A program made the translations under genes and the position numbers. From NCBI GenBank assembly GCA_913054565.1, contig CAJXHW010000048.1, positions 1-9,825 of the forward strand: DNA of 9,825 nt, given 5' to 3'. The notes beneath the pieces are model-generated. The model saw nothing but the letters and a program-made list of their open reading frames with translations. It was not told where the DNA came from and did no database searches. This DNA comes from an uncultured Kordia sp. GTDB taxonomy: Bacteria; Bacteroidota; Bacteroidia; Flavobacteriales; Flavobacteriaceae. Below are positions 1 through 6,518 of the stretch, piece by piece. Position 1 is the stretch's first letter. Every line of letters starts with the position of its first letter.

Positions 1-323
1 AAGCCATGGGCGAACGAATCGACGGCTTAGATTGGATGGGTAAAGATACCAAAGTAAATGCTCATGAAAAACTAGCAGCATTTAACCCTAAAATAGGTTA
101 TCCAGACGTTTGGCAAGAATTTGATGGTTTAACTATTTCAAAAACAGACTGCTATTATTTTATATCGAATACAGAATTTACTCCTAAATACCTTTCTACC
201 GTAAATCCTTCTGCAGCATCTACCCCTATTAAGCGTCCTAAATCTTGTGCTCTATATACAATACTATCAATAAAGTTTTTACTCGTTATAGGAGTTTCTG
301 CTTCATTACTCTTTGGGTCATAA
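1..323 (+). pseudogene. M13-family (PepO/neprilysin-like) metallopeptidase, internal fragment truncated at its 3' side
   Basis: The plus-strand frame is open at the window edge and reads ERIDGLDWMG, then HEKLAAFNPKIGYPDVW and FDGLTISKTD. This is the conserved stretch of M13 zinc endopeptidases that lies N-terminal to the catalytic HExxH motif. Family likeness ends near position 149. In Bacteroidota homologues I would expect a continuation like DYVGN, but here the frame runs into the antisense of bshB1 and meets a stop at 321-323, adding about 58 unrelated residues. Neither HExxH nor the downstream zinc-ligand glutamate motif is present, so any product would be inactive. The gene's 5' part lies outside the window. 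M13 enzymes are usually secreted or periplasmic and cleave oligopeptides. The fragment is convergent with bshB1 and overlaps it by about 170 bp. A real rearrangement or an assembly chimera could explain it. Family recognition is from memory of the motifs. Confidence 0.7.
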
Positions 324-871
324 AATTGAGAACTATAAGCTTTAACTGCTGCAACTTTAAGATCCATATAACCGGAAACATCAACAACAAAATTAGGCTC
401 TATAGTTTTCCATTGTATATAATGGTATACCTGCTTTGGACGCCATTTTTCTTGTGAACTTCCGTTAACTTCAGTTTCAATTTTCATTAAACCTGATAAA
501 AAACATGCATCAGACACTAATTTACTCCCTTTTGGATGATCAATATGTCTATCGTCAATAGCATTACACAACACAACATCTGGCTGGTATTTTCGAATTA
601 TTTTAATTATTTCTAATTGATGTACTTTATCATTACTAAAGAAACCATCAGAAAAAGTAAGATTTTCTCTTACATGTACTCCTAGTATTCCTTTAGCAGC
701 TTCTGCTTCTTGATCTCTTAATGTCGCACTACCTCGCGTTCCTAACTCACCTCTAGTTAAATCTATAATTCCTACTTTTTTCCCTAAAGCAATTTCCTTT
801 GCTAATGTACCACCACAACCTAGTTCAACATCATCCGGGTGAGCACCAAAAGCCAATATATCTAACTTCAT
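155..871 (-). CDS. bshB1: Bacillithiol biosynthesis N-acetyl-glucosaminyl-malate deacetylase BshB1
   Basis: This 238-residue zinc deacetylase of the PIG-L/LmbE family should remove the acetyl group from GlcNAc-malate, the second step of bacillithiol synthesis in the cytosol, before BshC adds cysteine. The N-terminus carries the signature GAHPDDVELGCGG (residues 9-21), with H11 and D14 as probable zinc ligands and D13 as the likely general base. The second motif, RHIDHPKG (108-115), gives H112 as the third ligand and H109 as a transition-state residue. The segment DLTRGELGTRG (37-47) and the C-terminal YRAQDLGRLIG and AAEGF are typical of the BshB1 subgroup rather than generic LmbE proteins. 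Length is normal for the family and there is no signal peptide. It lies 20 bp downstream of the membrane protein gene at 892-1791 and probably shares its transcript. No terminator follows, because unrelated peptidase sequence abuts its stop codon. Confidence 0.93.
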   Translation of the reverse strand: MKLDILAFGAHPDDVELGCGGTLAKEIALGKKVGIIDLTRGELGTRGSATLRDQEAEAAKGILGVHVRENLTFSDGFFSNDKVHQLEIIKIIRKYQPDVVLCNAIDDRHIDHPKGSKLVSDACFLSGLMKIETEVNGSSQEKWRPKQVYHYIQWKTIEPNFVVDVSGYMDLKVAAVKAYSSQFYDPKSNEAETPITSKNFIDSIVYRAQDLGRLIGVDAAEGFTVERYLGVNSVFDIK

Positions 872-891
872 AATATTTGTTTTTTATTAAT

Positions 892-1791
892 TTAAAACGT
901 TGCGTAAAAAATAATTGATCCAATAATTGCTATTAAGCTGATTAAGAATAACACTGGACTAATTAATAAATATGGTTTTCGTAATTTATAAAGCACGGCT
1001 CTTTTTGTAACAGCATACATTTTTTGTGTTACCTCACTTATATTATCAGGTGTTAATGTATCAAATAAAACACTGATGTCCGCAACTATTGTCTCTCTAT
1101 TTCTTTTAAAGCGAATTTTATATTCAGTATACCCCTGTTTATACGCGCTTAAGAATACTGTTTTTTCTGTCGTATTAGATAATGTGTCAATAAGATTGAG
1201 AATATTTTTTAATTGCTTGTTTTTAGAGACCAACAAAGCAGCATCTATAAATGTTATAATACTAAACAATAGTAAGAATATCCAAAACTTACCTATCCTA
1301 TCATAAAATTTTGGTTTAATTTTATAATGGTATGTCACTACGTCCTCTATATTTTTTATACGAGAGGATACTGTAAATTTTTCTATGGGCTGTGTAGTTC
1401 GTACTGAAAACTTTAGACTTTCTGATTCATTTAACAAATCAAAATCAACCTTCAATTTTGTTTTTGTTAATTTACTAAACCATACTTTTATTGCTTCTGG
1501 ATTTTTCTCTATCAAATCAAAATCTACAATTGCATTTTCCTTTTGTAAATTAATAATCAATGGTTGAATTAGTTCATATTTTGATATTGCCATACCTTCA
1601 TTATAAACTTCAAATTTTGATTGGTATTGCACTCCTATCTGTTCATGCTCATACAAATAGATTGTTAAATCATTACTATTTAAACTCTGAATCAACAAGT
1701 TAGAACCTACCAACAAAGGTAAAATGATTATGAAGTTTTCATATAGAAATTTTATAATTTTAAATACAATATTGTTAGGCTTTGTTGACAT
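892..1791 (-). CDS. Hypothetical membrane protein with three predicted transmembrane segments
   Basis: I do not recognise this 299-residue protein. Hydrophobic stretches at about residues 19-36, 169-188 and 273-297 look like membrane helices. The 130 residues between the first two contain alternating short strands (for example SKFEVYNEG, KVDFDLLNES, LKFSVRTT) and look like a beta-sandwich-type domain. The 85 residues between helices 2 and 3 are rich in Lys and Arg (KIRFKRNRET, KRAVLYKLRKPY). By the positive-inside rule that loop and the N-terminus cannot both be cytoplasmic with three helices unless the first segment behaves differently, so topology is uncertain. No enzyme motif or conserved histidine/cysteine cluster is visible. 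It has its own predicted promoter (TACATTTG box at 1817-1824) and is followed 20 bp later by bshB1. That suggests co-transcription but not necessarily a shared role. Base composition is as A/T-rich as its neighbours. Confidence 0.8.
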   Translation of the reverse strand: MSTKPNNIVFKIIKFLYENFIIILPLLVGSNLLIQSLNSNDLTIYLYEHEQIGVQYQSKFEVYNEGMAISKYELIQPLIINLQKENAIVDFDLIEKNPEAIKVWFSKLTKTKLKVDFDLLNESESLKFSVRTTQPIEKFTVSSRIKNIEDVVTYHYKIKPKFYDRIGKFWIFLLLFSIITFIDAALLVSKNKQLKNILNLIDTLSNTTEKTVFLSAYKQGYTEYKIRFKRNRETIVADISVLFDTLTPDNISEVTQKMYAVTKRAVLYKLRKPYLLISPVLFLISLIAIIGSIIFYATF

Positions 1792-1816
1792 TTTCTATTT
1801 TAGAATTCCTAAACTA

Positions 1817-1846
1817 CAAATGTAAGTAAAAACAAAACCCCAGCAA
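1817..1846 (-). promoter_or_regulatory. Predicted Bacteroidota-type promoter for the membrane protein-bshB1 unit
   Basis: On the minus strand, TTG (1844-1846) is followed after 19 bases by TACATTTG (1817-1824). This matches the Bacteroidota sigma-ABfr consensus TTG-N(17-23)-TAnnTTTG exactly. Transcription would start near 1811, leaving a leader of about 20 nt before the ATG at 1791. The TTG lies inside the hairpin that terminates the upstream operon, so terminator and promoter overlap. It is predicted from the motif only. Confidence 0.6.
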
Positions 1847-1859
1847 GGCTGAGGTTTTG
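1828..1859 (-). terminator. Rho-independent terminator of the lectin-SprF-OmpA operon
   Basis: Minus-strand RNA from 1859 to 1833 folds into a 12-bp stem (arms 1848-1859 and 1833-1844, 3-nt loop). The stem is complete on this strand only, because one position pairs as a U-G wobble that would be a C-A mismatch on the plus strand. Five U residues follow (1828-1832). It sits 34 bp beyond the stop of the OmpA-family gene, which fits factor-independent termination of the minus-strand operon. Confidence 0.8.
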
Positions 1860-1892
1860 AATTGATTACACTTAAAAATTATTATCAGAACA

Positions 1893-3803
1893 TTAGTCTT
1901 TTTTAACTATGATAAATTCTGATCTACGGTTGGCTTGATGTGCTTCTTTTGAACATTTAACCCCGTTTGAACACTCATTGATTAATTGAGTTTCTCCCAT
2001 TCCTACTCCAGTAATTCTATCGGATGATATTCCTTTTGATATTACATACTGTGCAGTTGACTTCGCTCTTCTGTCAGATAATTTTAAGTTATAACTATCT
2101 TCTCCTCTTGAATCTGTATGCGACTCCGCACGTATGATCATCTTTGGATAAGTATTCATAACCTCTACCAACTTGTCTAACTCAGCAGCTCCTTGTGCAG
2201 TAATGTTATGCTTATCTAACTCAAAGAATATTGGATTTAACACAACTTTATTATCTACTATTATCTCTTCTAAAGCGATTTGTTTTGATACTTCAGCATC
2301 GTCTGTTTTAGCTACATCAATGCTATTGTTTAAATACAACTCTTTGTTTGCTTCTACCTTAAAGGCTTGGTCACACTCATATTTAAACTCTACATATCCG
2401 TTTTCATCGGTAGTTTTTGTAGCGACTTTATTACTATTTTCATCAAAAATAGCTACTGATGTTAAACTTAATGCAGCTCCTGTTTTACTATCTACTACTT
2501 GTACCGTTAAAACAACATCACATACTGGTACAATCTGATCAAATCGATAAATATCATCACTTCCTGAACCTCCCTCACGGTTTGATGCAAAGAATCCTTG
2601 TTGAGACTCTTCATTTACCGTATAACTAAAATCATCCTTACCTGAGTTGATTGGCGCTCCTAAATTACGTACTGAACCAAAACTATCTCCTGTCATTTGT
2701 GATGCAAATACATCTAACATCCCTAATCCAGGGCGTCCGTTTGATGAGAAATATAAAATATTCTTACTACTAATGTATGGGAAACGCTCTGAGCCTTCTG
2801 TGTTTATATCAGACCCTAAATTTACAGGCTCTCCATAAGTACCATCTTCATTAATGGTTACGTACCATAAATCTGATCCTCCCATTGTTCCTTCTCTATC
2901 TGAACTAAAATACAAACGTTTTCCATCTAAACTTACTGCTGGATCTCCCGTATTATGGTTTTCCATGTTAAATGGTAAAGTCAATACATTAGCCCACTCG
3001 CCATTTTCTAAACTTGCAGAATAAATATTAATCGTACTTTTTCCAGTAGCGTCTTTTTTAAACTTCTTACCAAATAATCCAGCATCTCTATCTAAACTTT
3101 CTCCTGAAAAATACATCGTTGTTCCCTCTGGACTAAAACTTACTGTTCCTTCGTTAAACTTCGTATTTATTTTACTTCCTAATGTGCTTTCGTTAGATAA
3201 TTCACCTGAAGTGGCATCTAAATCAGAACTGTAAATGTCTAAATACGGCTCTTCATTCCACCCGTACTTTCTTGACTTTCCACTTCGTGCTGAAGCATAG
3301 TATATTTTCCCTTCGTGCTCTATTGGACCAAATTCTGAATACTTACTATTAAACCCTTCTAATGGCTTTACTGTAAATTTTGGAGTGTCATCCAACAAAC
3401 TCGCTACAGTATTCGGATTGCTTTTATGAGCTATAGCACGAGCATCATTAGGTGCTATGCTAGCAAATTTATCCATTGCTGCGTTAGCTTGATCATACTT
3501 TCCATTAGCTTTTAACATTTGGGCGTAACGGAAATAATGTTCTGGACTTTGGCTTGTTTCTAATACTTTTGCATACCATTGTTCGGCTGCTGTGCTATTG
3601 AATACATTGTAATAAGTATCTGCTAAACGACCATAAACATAATCATCGCCAGCACCATCCTCTATTACCTCTAGGTATTCAGATATAGCGCTTACATACT
3701 CTAAATTATCAAAATATTTATCTGCCTTTGCGGTTTCTTTATTTTGGGCATTTACACTAAAAATCCCCAATAAGAACAACCCTGTATATATGTGTTTTTT
3801 CAT
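1893..3803 (-). CDS. PorE-like OmpA-family protein: TPR, PD40 propeller, CRD and peptidoglycan-binding OmpA domain
   Basis: This 636-residue periplasmic protein has a signal peptide (about 1-19, ending VNAQ, with no lipobox cysteine). Next comes a TPR-like helical region (about 24-130; NGKYDQANAAMDKF is a typical repeat), then five PD40/WD40-like blades with YFSS-type motifs near residues 167, 230, 297, 350 and 402. The later blades include SSDREG and SNREGGSGSDDIY. A carboxypeptidase-regulatory-like beta domain follows at about 428-515. The OmpA C-terminal domain spans about 520-636, with HTDSRGEDSYN (562-571), LSDRRA (575-580) and NRRSEF (625-630) for peptidoglycan binding. C611 and C617 could form a disulfide in the loop. 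The domain order matches P. gingivalis PorE, a T9SS-associated protein. Being last in an operon with a SprF-like protein and a T9SS cargo, it is inferred to link the outer-membrane partner to the cell wall. It may be a cargo-specific paralogue rather than the core PorE. Confidence 0.9.
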   Translation of the reverse strand: MKKHIYTGLFLLGIFSVNAQNKETAKADKYFDNLEYVSAISEYLEVIEDGAGDDYVYGRLADTYYNVFNSTAAEQWYAKVLETSQSPEHYFRYAQMLKANGKYDQANAAMDKFASIAPNDARAIAHKSNPNTVASLLDDTPKFTVKPLEGFNSKYSEFGPIEHEGKIYYASARSGKSRKYGWNEEPYLDIYSSDLDATSGELSNESTLGSKINTKFNEGTVSFSPEGTTMYFSGESLDRDAGLFGKKFKKDATGKSTINIYSASLENGEWANVLTLPFNMENHNTGDPAVSLDGKRLYFSSDREGTMGGSDLWYVTINEDGTYGEPVNLGSDINTEGSERFPYISSKNILYFSSNGRPGLGMLDVFASQMTGDSFGSVRNLGAPINSGKDDFSYTVNEESQQGFFASNREGGSGSDDIYRFDQIVPVCDVVLTVQVVDSKTGAALSLTSVAIFDENSNKVATKTTDENGYVEFKYECDQAFKVEANKELYLNNSIDVAKTDDAEVSKQIALEEIIVDNKVVLNPIFFELDKHNITAQGAAELDKLVEVMNTYPKMIIRAESHTDSRGEDSYNLKLSDRRAKSTAQYVISKGISSDRITGVGMGETQLINECSNGVKCSKEAHQANRRSEFIIVKKD

Positions 3804-3819
3804 TTTGTTGTTTTTTAAA

Positions 3820-4737
3820 TTAGAAGAATCTTGGTGAACGTGATACCTTTTTTGTAAAGTTTAAATCAAATTGTAAAAATACTTCATGTGATGCTTTGGC
3901 AGCTACATTAATATCTGTTAAAATATGATCATAAGCATATCCTATACGTACACTTTTTGAAAAAGCAAACCCTACTAAACCACTAAACGAGTCTTCATTT
4001 CGGTAAGAGGCCCCTATCTCAAACTTGTCATAAAACAAGAAGTTTGCATTAACATCAAATGATAAGGCAGATTGTAACTCAGACTTTACCATGAATGATG
4101 GCTTGAACTTTGTGTTTTCTGTTAACTGAAATACATAACCTGCAGTTAAAAAGTAATGCAATTCATCACTTCCATACTCTGCGCCATTTACATCTAAATA
4201 AGTTCCTTTTAACATGTTAGGCATAGATAATCCTACATAGTATTTATCTGAATAAAAGAACGCTCCTATTCCTGCATTTGCTGTTGATTTACTAACATCT
4301 TCACTAAAAGCCTCATCTCCTGAAACCTGAGTGTTAACATCACTAAACAATCCAATGTCATGTAATGTTACTCCAGCTTTTGCTCCTAAAGCTAATTTAT
4401 GTGCACCTCCTAAGCCAATAGTATATGAGAAATCAGCATAAATATTATTCTCCTTTACAGGACCGTGTTGGTCTGAGATAACAGATAACCCTAATCCAAC
4501 TTTTTCACCTACTGGACTGTGTGCAGAAAAAGTTAATGTTTTTGGTGCGCCTTCAAAACCTGTCCATTGATTACGATACAAGGTTGTAATTGACAGACTC
4601 TCAGTTGATCCTGCATAGGCAGGGTTTATAACCGCTTGATTATACATGTATTGTGTATACTGCGGATCTTGCTGGGCGTTAACCGTACTACTTAAACCAG
4701 TAAGTAGTACAGTCATTGCTATTATTAGTTTTTTCAT
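3820..4737 (-). CDS. PorP/SprF-family type IX secretion / gliding motility outer-membrane protein
   Basis: This 305-residue protein has a signal peptide (MKKLIIAMTVLL, cleavage near VNAQ, residues 19-22). The PorP/SprF signature then follows at once: QDPQYTQYMYN, NPAYAGS (38-44), YRNQWTGFEGAPKT (54-67) and AHSP. The remainder is alternating amphipathic strands with aromatic residues (for example KYYVGLSMPN, KFEIGASYRN, VRIGYAYDH), and it ends in Phe-Phe, as expected of an outer-membrane beta-barrel. Family knowledge: PorP is a T9SS component in P. gingivalis, and F. johnsoniae SprF is required to export the adhesin SprB, encoded beside it. Here the gene lies 31 bp after a gene for a cargo with a gliding-type C-terminal domain and 16 bp before a PorE-like gene, so a cargo-dedicated SprF role is likelier than core PorP. 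That assignment is inferred from context. Confidence 0.92.
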   Translation of the reverse strand: MKKLIIAMTVLLTGLSSTVNAQQDPQYTQYMYNQAVINPAYAGSTESLSITTLYRNQWTGFEGAPKTLTFSAHSPVGEKVGLGLSVISDQHGPVKENNIYADFSYTIGLGGAHKLALGAKAGVTLHDIGLFSDVNTQVSGDEAFSEDVSKSTANAGIGAFFYSDKYYVGLSMPNMLKGTYLDVNGAEYGSDELHYFLTAGYVFQLTENTKFKPSFMVKSELQSALSFDVNANFLFYDKFEIGASYRNEDSFSGLVGFAFSKSVRIGYAYDHILTDINVAAKASHEVFLQFDLNFTKKVSRSPRFF

Positions 4738-4768
4738 TTATATGCGCTTTTTAATTTTGAAATTTAAA

Positions 4769-6358
4769 TTACTGTTGACGATTAACATATACCCATCCTG
4801 TAAGTGATTCTCCTGATGGTATATTTAGTACATAAAAGTAGGTTCCTGTAACTAATGCTTCACCTCCATTTCCATCTTCTGTACTTCCACACCATTCGTT
4901 TCTATAATCTCTTTTTTCATAAACTTTTACACCGTATCGGTTAAATATTTGAATATTTGTCGCCTGTAGCCAATCAATATCAAAACAATCATTTATTCCA
5001 TCATTGTTTGGTGAAATACCGTTAGGTATTGCACATGGGTTAAAAATTTTTGCTGCTTTAGGAGATGCTGGACACCCCTGATTACTTAAAACTATATTAG
5101 TATAATTACCTGCTTGCAAACCATCATATATGTAATTACCCGATGCATCTGACATAAAGTTTACAGGTAAACTAATTATAACTCCTTCAAACTCATAACT
5201 TAACTCGTAAGCCGTATTTACCAATAAATCAGAAAATATAAAACTTCCATTATTCGCATCACATGAAGTATTATTAGTAGTATCTAACATATAATTAACT
5301 GTAGAAGAAGTTACCTCGACAGTTGCAAAAGGGGTAATACACCCTGAATTATTTTCAACAACATAGGTATACGTTCCCAAGGCATTGTTTGATAAATCAA
5401 ATGCACCTAAATATGATGTACCAAAAGCGTTACCCGAAGGATCTTCCCAAGTTCCAATAGTACTGGGTGTACCTCCTAATTGGTCAAATAAATCAAATGT
5501 TTCAGGACTACCATTACAAATTTGTACAGCCCCTGACTCGCCAGCACTTGGTAAATCCAAGCCTGTAATACAAATAGTTTGTCTGTTATTATACCCTCCT
5601 GTAGAGCCTGTAAACCCAAAATTTACCAAATTTTCTCCTGAAAATACGTTATTAATAACATCTGCTGAATAACTAGTTGAATATGTTCCGTCTATTTCAA
5701 AATAAAAAGTTTGTGTGGTAGAATCCCATTCTATTAATACATCATGATAGTTATCATCTTCAATATTAGGCAAAGGTGTTGTTGCAGGAGTACTTATTGC
5801 ATTATATACATCACCATTTAAGCTAATAGCTATATGATCAGGAGATACATCTCCTTGTGAAACTCCATTATCATAGGTATCTATCTCAAAGGCTACTGAA
5901 GGTGATATGGCATCTGTAGCATTGTAAGACCCCCAAGTAGTATCATAACCTCCAAAACCTAAATTTACACCATCAAGTCCTAATGCATTAACCCCATTAG
6001 GATCATCGTGAAAAACAATTGCAAAACCATCAGCTCCACCATCATTATTACCGGCATATATTTCTGCTCTAAAAGCAAAATCGTTATTTAAGTCAACTTT
6101 ATTTTGTAACCAAATAGCTCCTAATTGACTATTGGTAGCATCAGTAATATCAAAACAATATTGTCCTGTATTACCTGTAGGAGGATTTGTTGTTAATTCA
6201 GAATCACCAACTTCATTAAAAAGAAAGCAACTACAATCAGGATCTGCCATATCAACAAGGCCATCGCCGTCATCGTCTATTTGATTAAAACAATCGAATT
6301 CCTGGGCATAAAACGTAAAGGGTATAACTAAAAAAAGTAGTACGGTTATTGATTTCAT
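4769..6358 (-). CDS. Secreted L-type lectin-domain protein with gliding motility-associated (T9SS type B) C-terminal domain
   Basis: This 529-residue protein begins with a signal peptide (1-19, FYAQ then EFDC). Residues 22-44 hold an acidic, probably calcium-binding motif (IDDDGDGLVD inside DPDC-type cysteines). A bacterial L-type (legume-like) lectin domain spans about 44-268: GADGFAIVFHDDP (108-120), VAFEIDTYDNG (155-165) and SPDHIAISLNGD (172-183). E158, D160, N164, D170 and H175 fit the lectin metal-site pattern. Residues 270-440 are Ig-like/PKD-type beta filler with paired cysteines. The C-terminal 90 residues (IPNGISPNNDGIND, 444-457; then IFNRYGVKVYEK and GTYFYVLNI) form the CHU_C/gliding-motility C-terminal domain, a T9SS sorting signal that usually needs a SprF-like partner. 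That partner is the next gene. The product should therefore be a surface or secreted carbohydrate-binding protein. It is first in the operon. Substrate specificity cannot be read from the sequence. Confidence 0.9.
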   Translation of the reverse strand: MKSITVLLFLVIPFTFYAQEFDCFNQIDDDGDGLVDMADPDCSCFLFNEVGDSELTTNPPTGNTGQYCFDITDATNSQLGAIWLQNKVDLNNDFAFRAEIYAGNNDGGADGFAIVFHDDPNGVNALGLDGVNLGFGGYDTTWGSYNATDAISPSVAFEIDTYDNGVSQGDVSPDHIAISLNGDVYNAISTPATTPLPNIEDDNYHDVLIEWDSTTQTFYFEIDGTYSTSYSADVINNVFSGENLVNFGFTGSTGGYNNRQTICITGLDLPSAGESGAVQICNGSPETFDLFDQLGGTPSTIGTWEDPSGNAFGTSYLGAFDLSNNALGTYTYVVENNSGCITPFATVEVTSSTVNYMLDTTNNTSCDANNGSFIFSDLLVNTAYELSYEFEGVIISLPVNFMSDASGNYIYDGLQAGNYTNIVLSNQGCPASPKAAKIFNPCAIPNGISPNNDGINDCFDIDWLQATNIQIFNRYGVKVYEKRDYRNEWCGSTEDGNGGEALVTGTYFYVLNIPSGESLTGWVYVNRQQ

Positions 6359-6383
6359 TTGGGTTATATTTTTAAAATTTTCA

Positions 6384-6422
6384 CAAAATTACCCCTTAAA
6401 TACCTCTAAAAACATTTAAGGG
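6384..6422 (-). promoter_or_regulatory. Predicted promoter box and adjoining inverted repeat ahead of the lectin operon
   Basis: On the minus strand TAATTTTG (6384-6391) matches the Bacteroidota TAnnTTTG box. It lies 25 bp before the lectin ATG, giving a short leader. No clear TTG is present at the usual upstream distance. Instead, two perfect 9-base inverted arms (CCCTTAAAT at 6393-6401 and ATTTAAGGG at 6414-6422, 12-base spacer) fill that place. An operator overlapping the upstream promoter element is a reasonable inference; an incidental repeat is the alternative. Confidence 0.45.
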
Positions 6423-6462
6423 ATATTTAGTGCTGAAACAGGGATACTTTATAGGTGAGATT

Positions 6463-6499
6463 AAAAAAAAGAGCTTGTAGTAAACAAGCTCTTTTTTTT
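6463..6499 (-). terminator. Rho-independent terminator after the M81 peptidase gene
   Basis: A perfect inverted repeat (arms 6463-6478 and 6484-6499, 5-nt loop) has the core GAGCTTGT/ACAAGCTC flanked by eight A and eight T residues. Read on the minus strand it is a hairpin followed by U8, located 20 bp past the M81 stop codon. By symmetry it could also stop plus-strand transcription, although no plus-strand gene precedes it. Confidence 0.9.
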
Positions 6500-6518
6500 A
6501 ATAGTTACACAAGTATTT

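Noticed and set aside
2173..2538. Plus-strand open frame of 121 codons inside the OmpA-family gene
   Set aside because: It is the antisense shadow of the CRD/OmpA coding region, with Ser/Thr/Leu-rich composition and no start context or motif.
6423..6462. Spacer between the inverted repeat and the M81 terminator, checked for a small RNA or second promoter
   Set aside because: No convincing promoter box, hairpin or open frame is visible in it.
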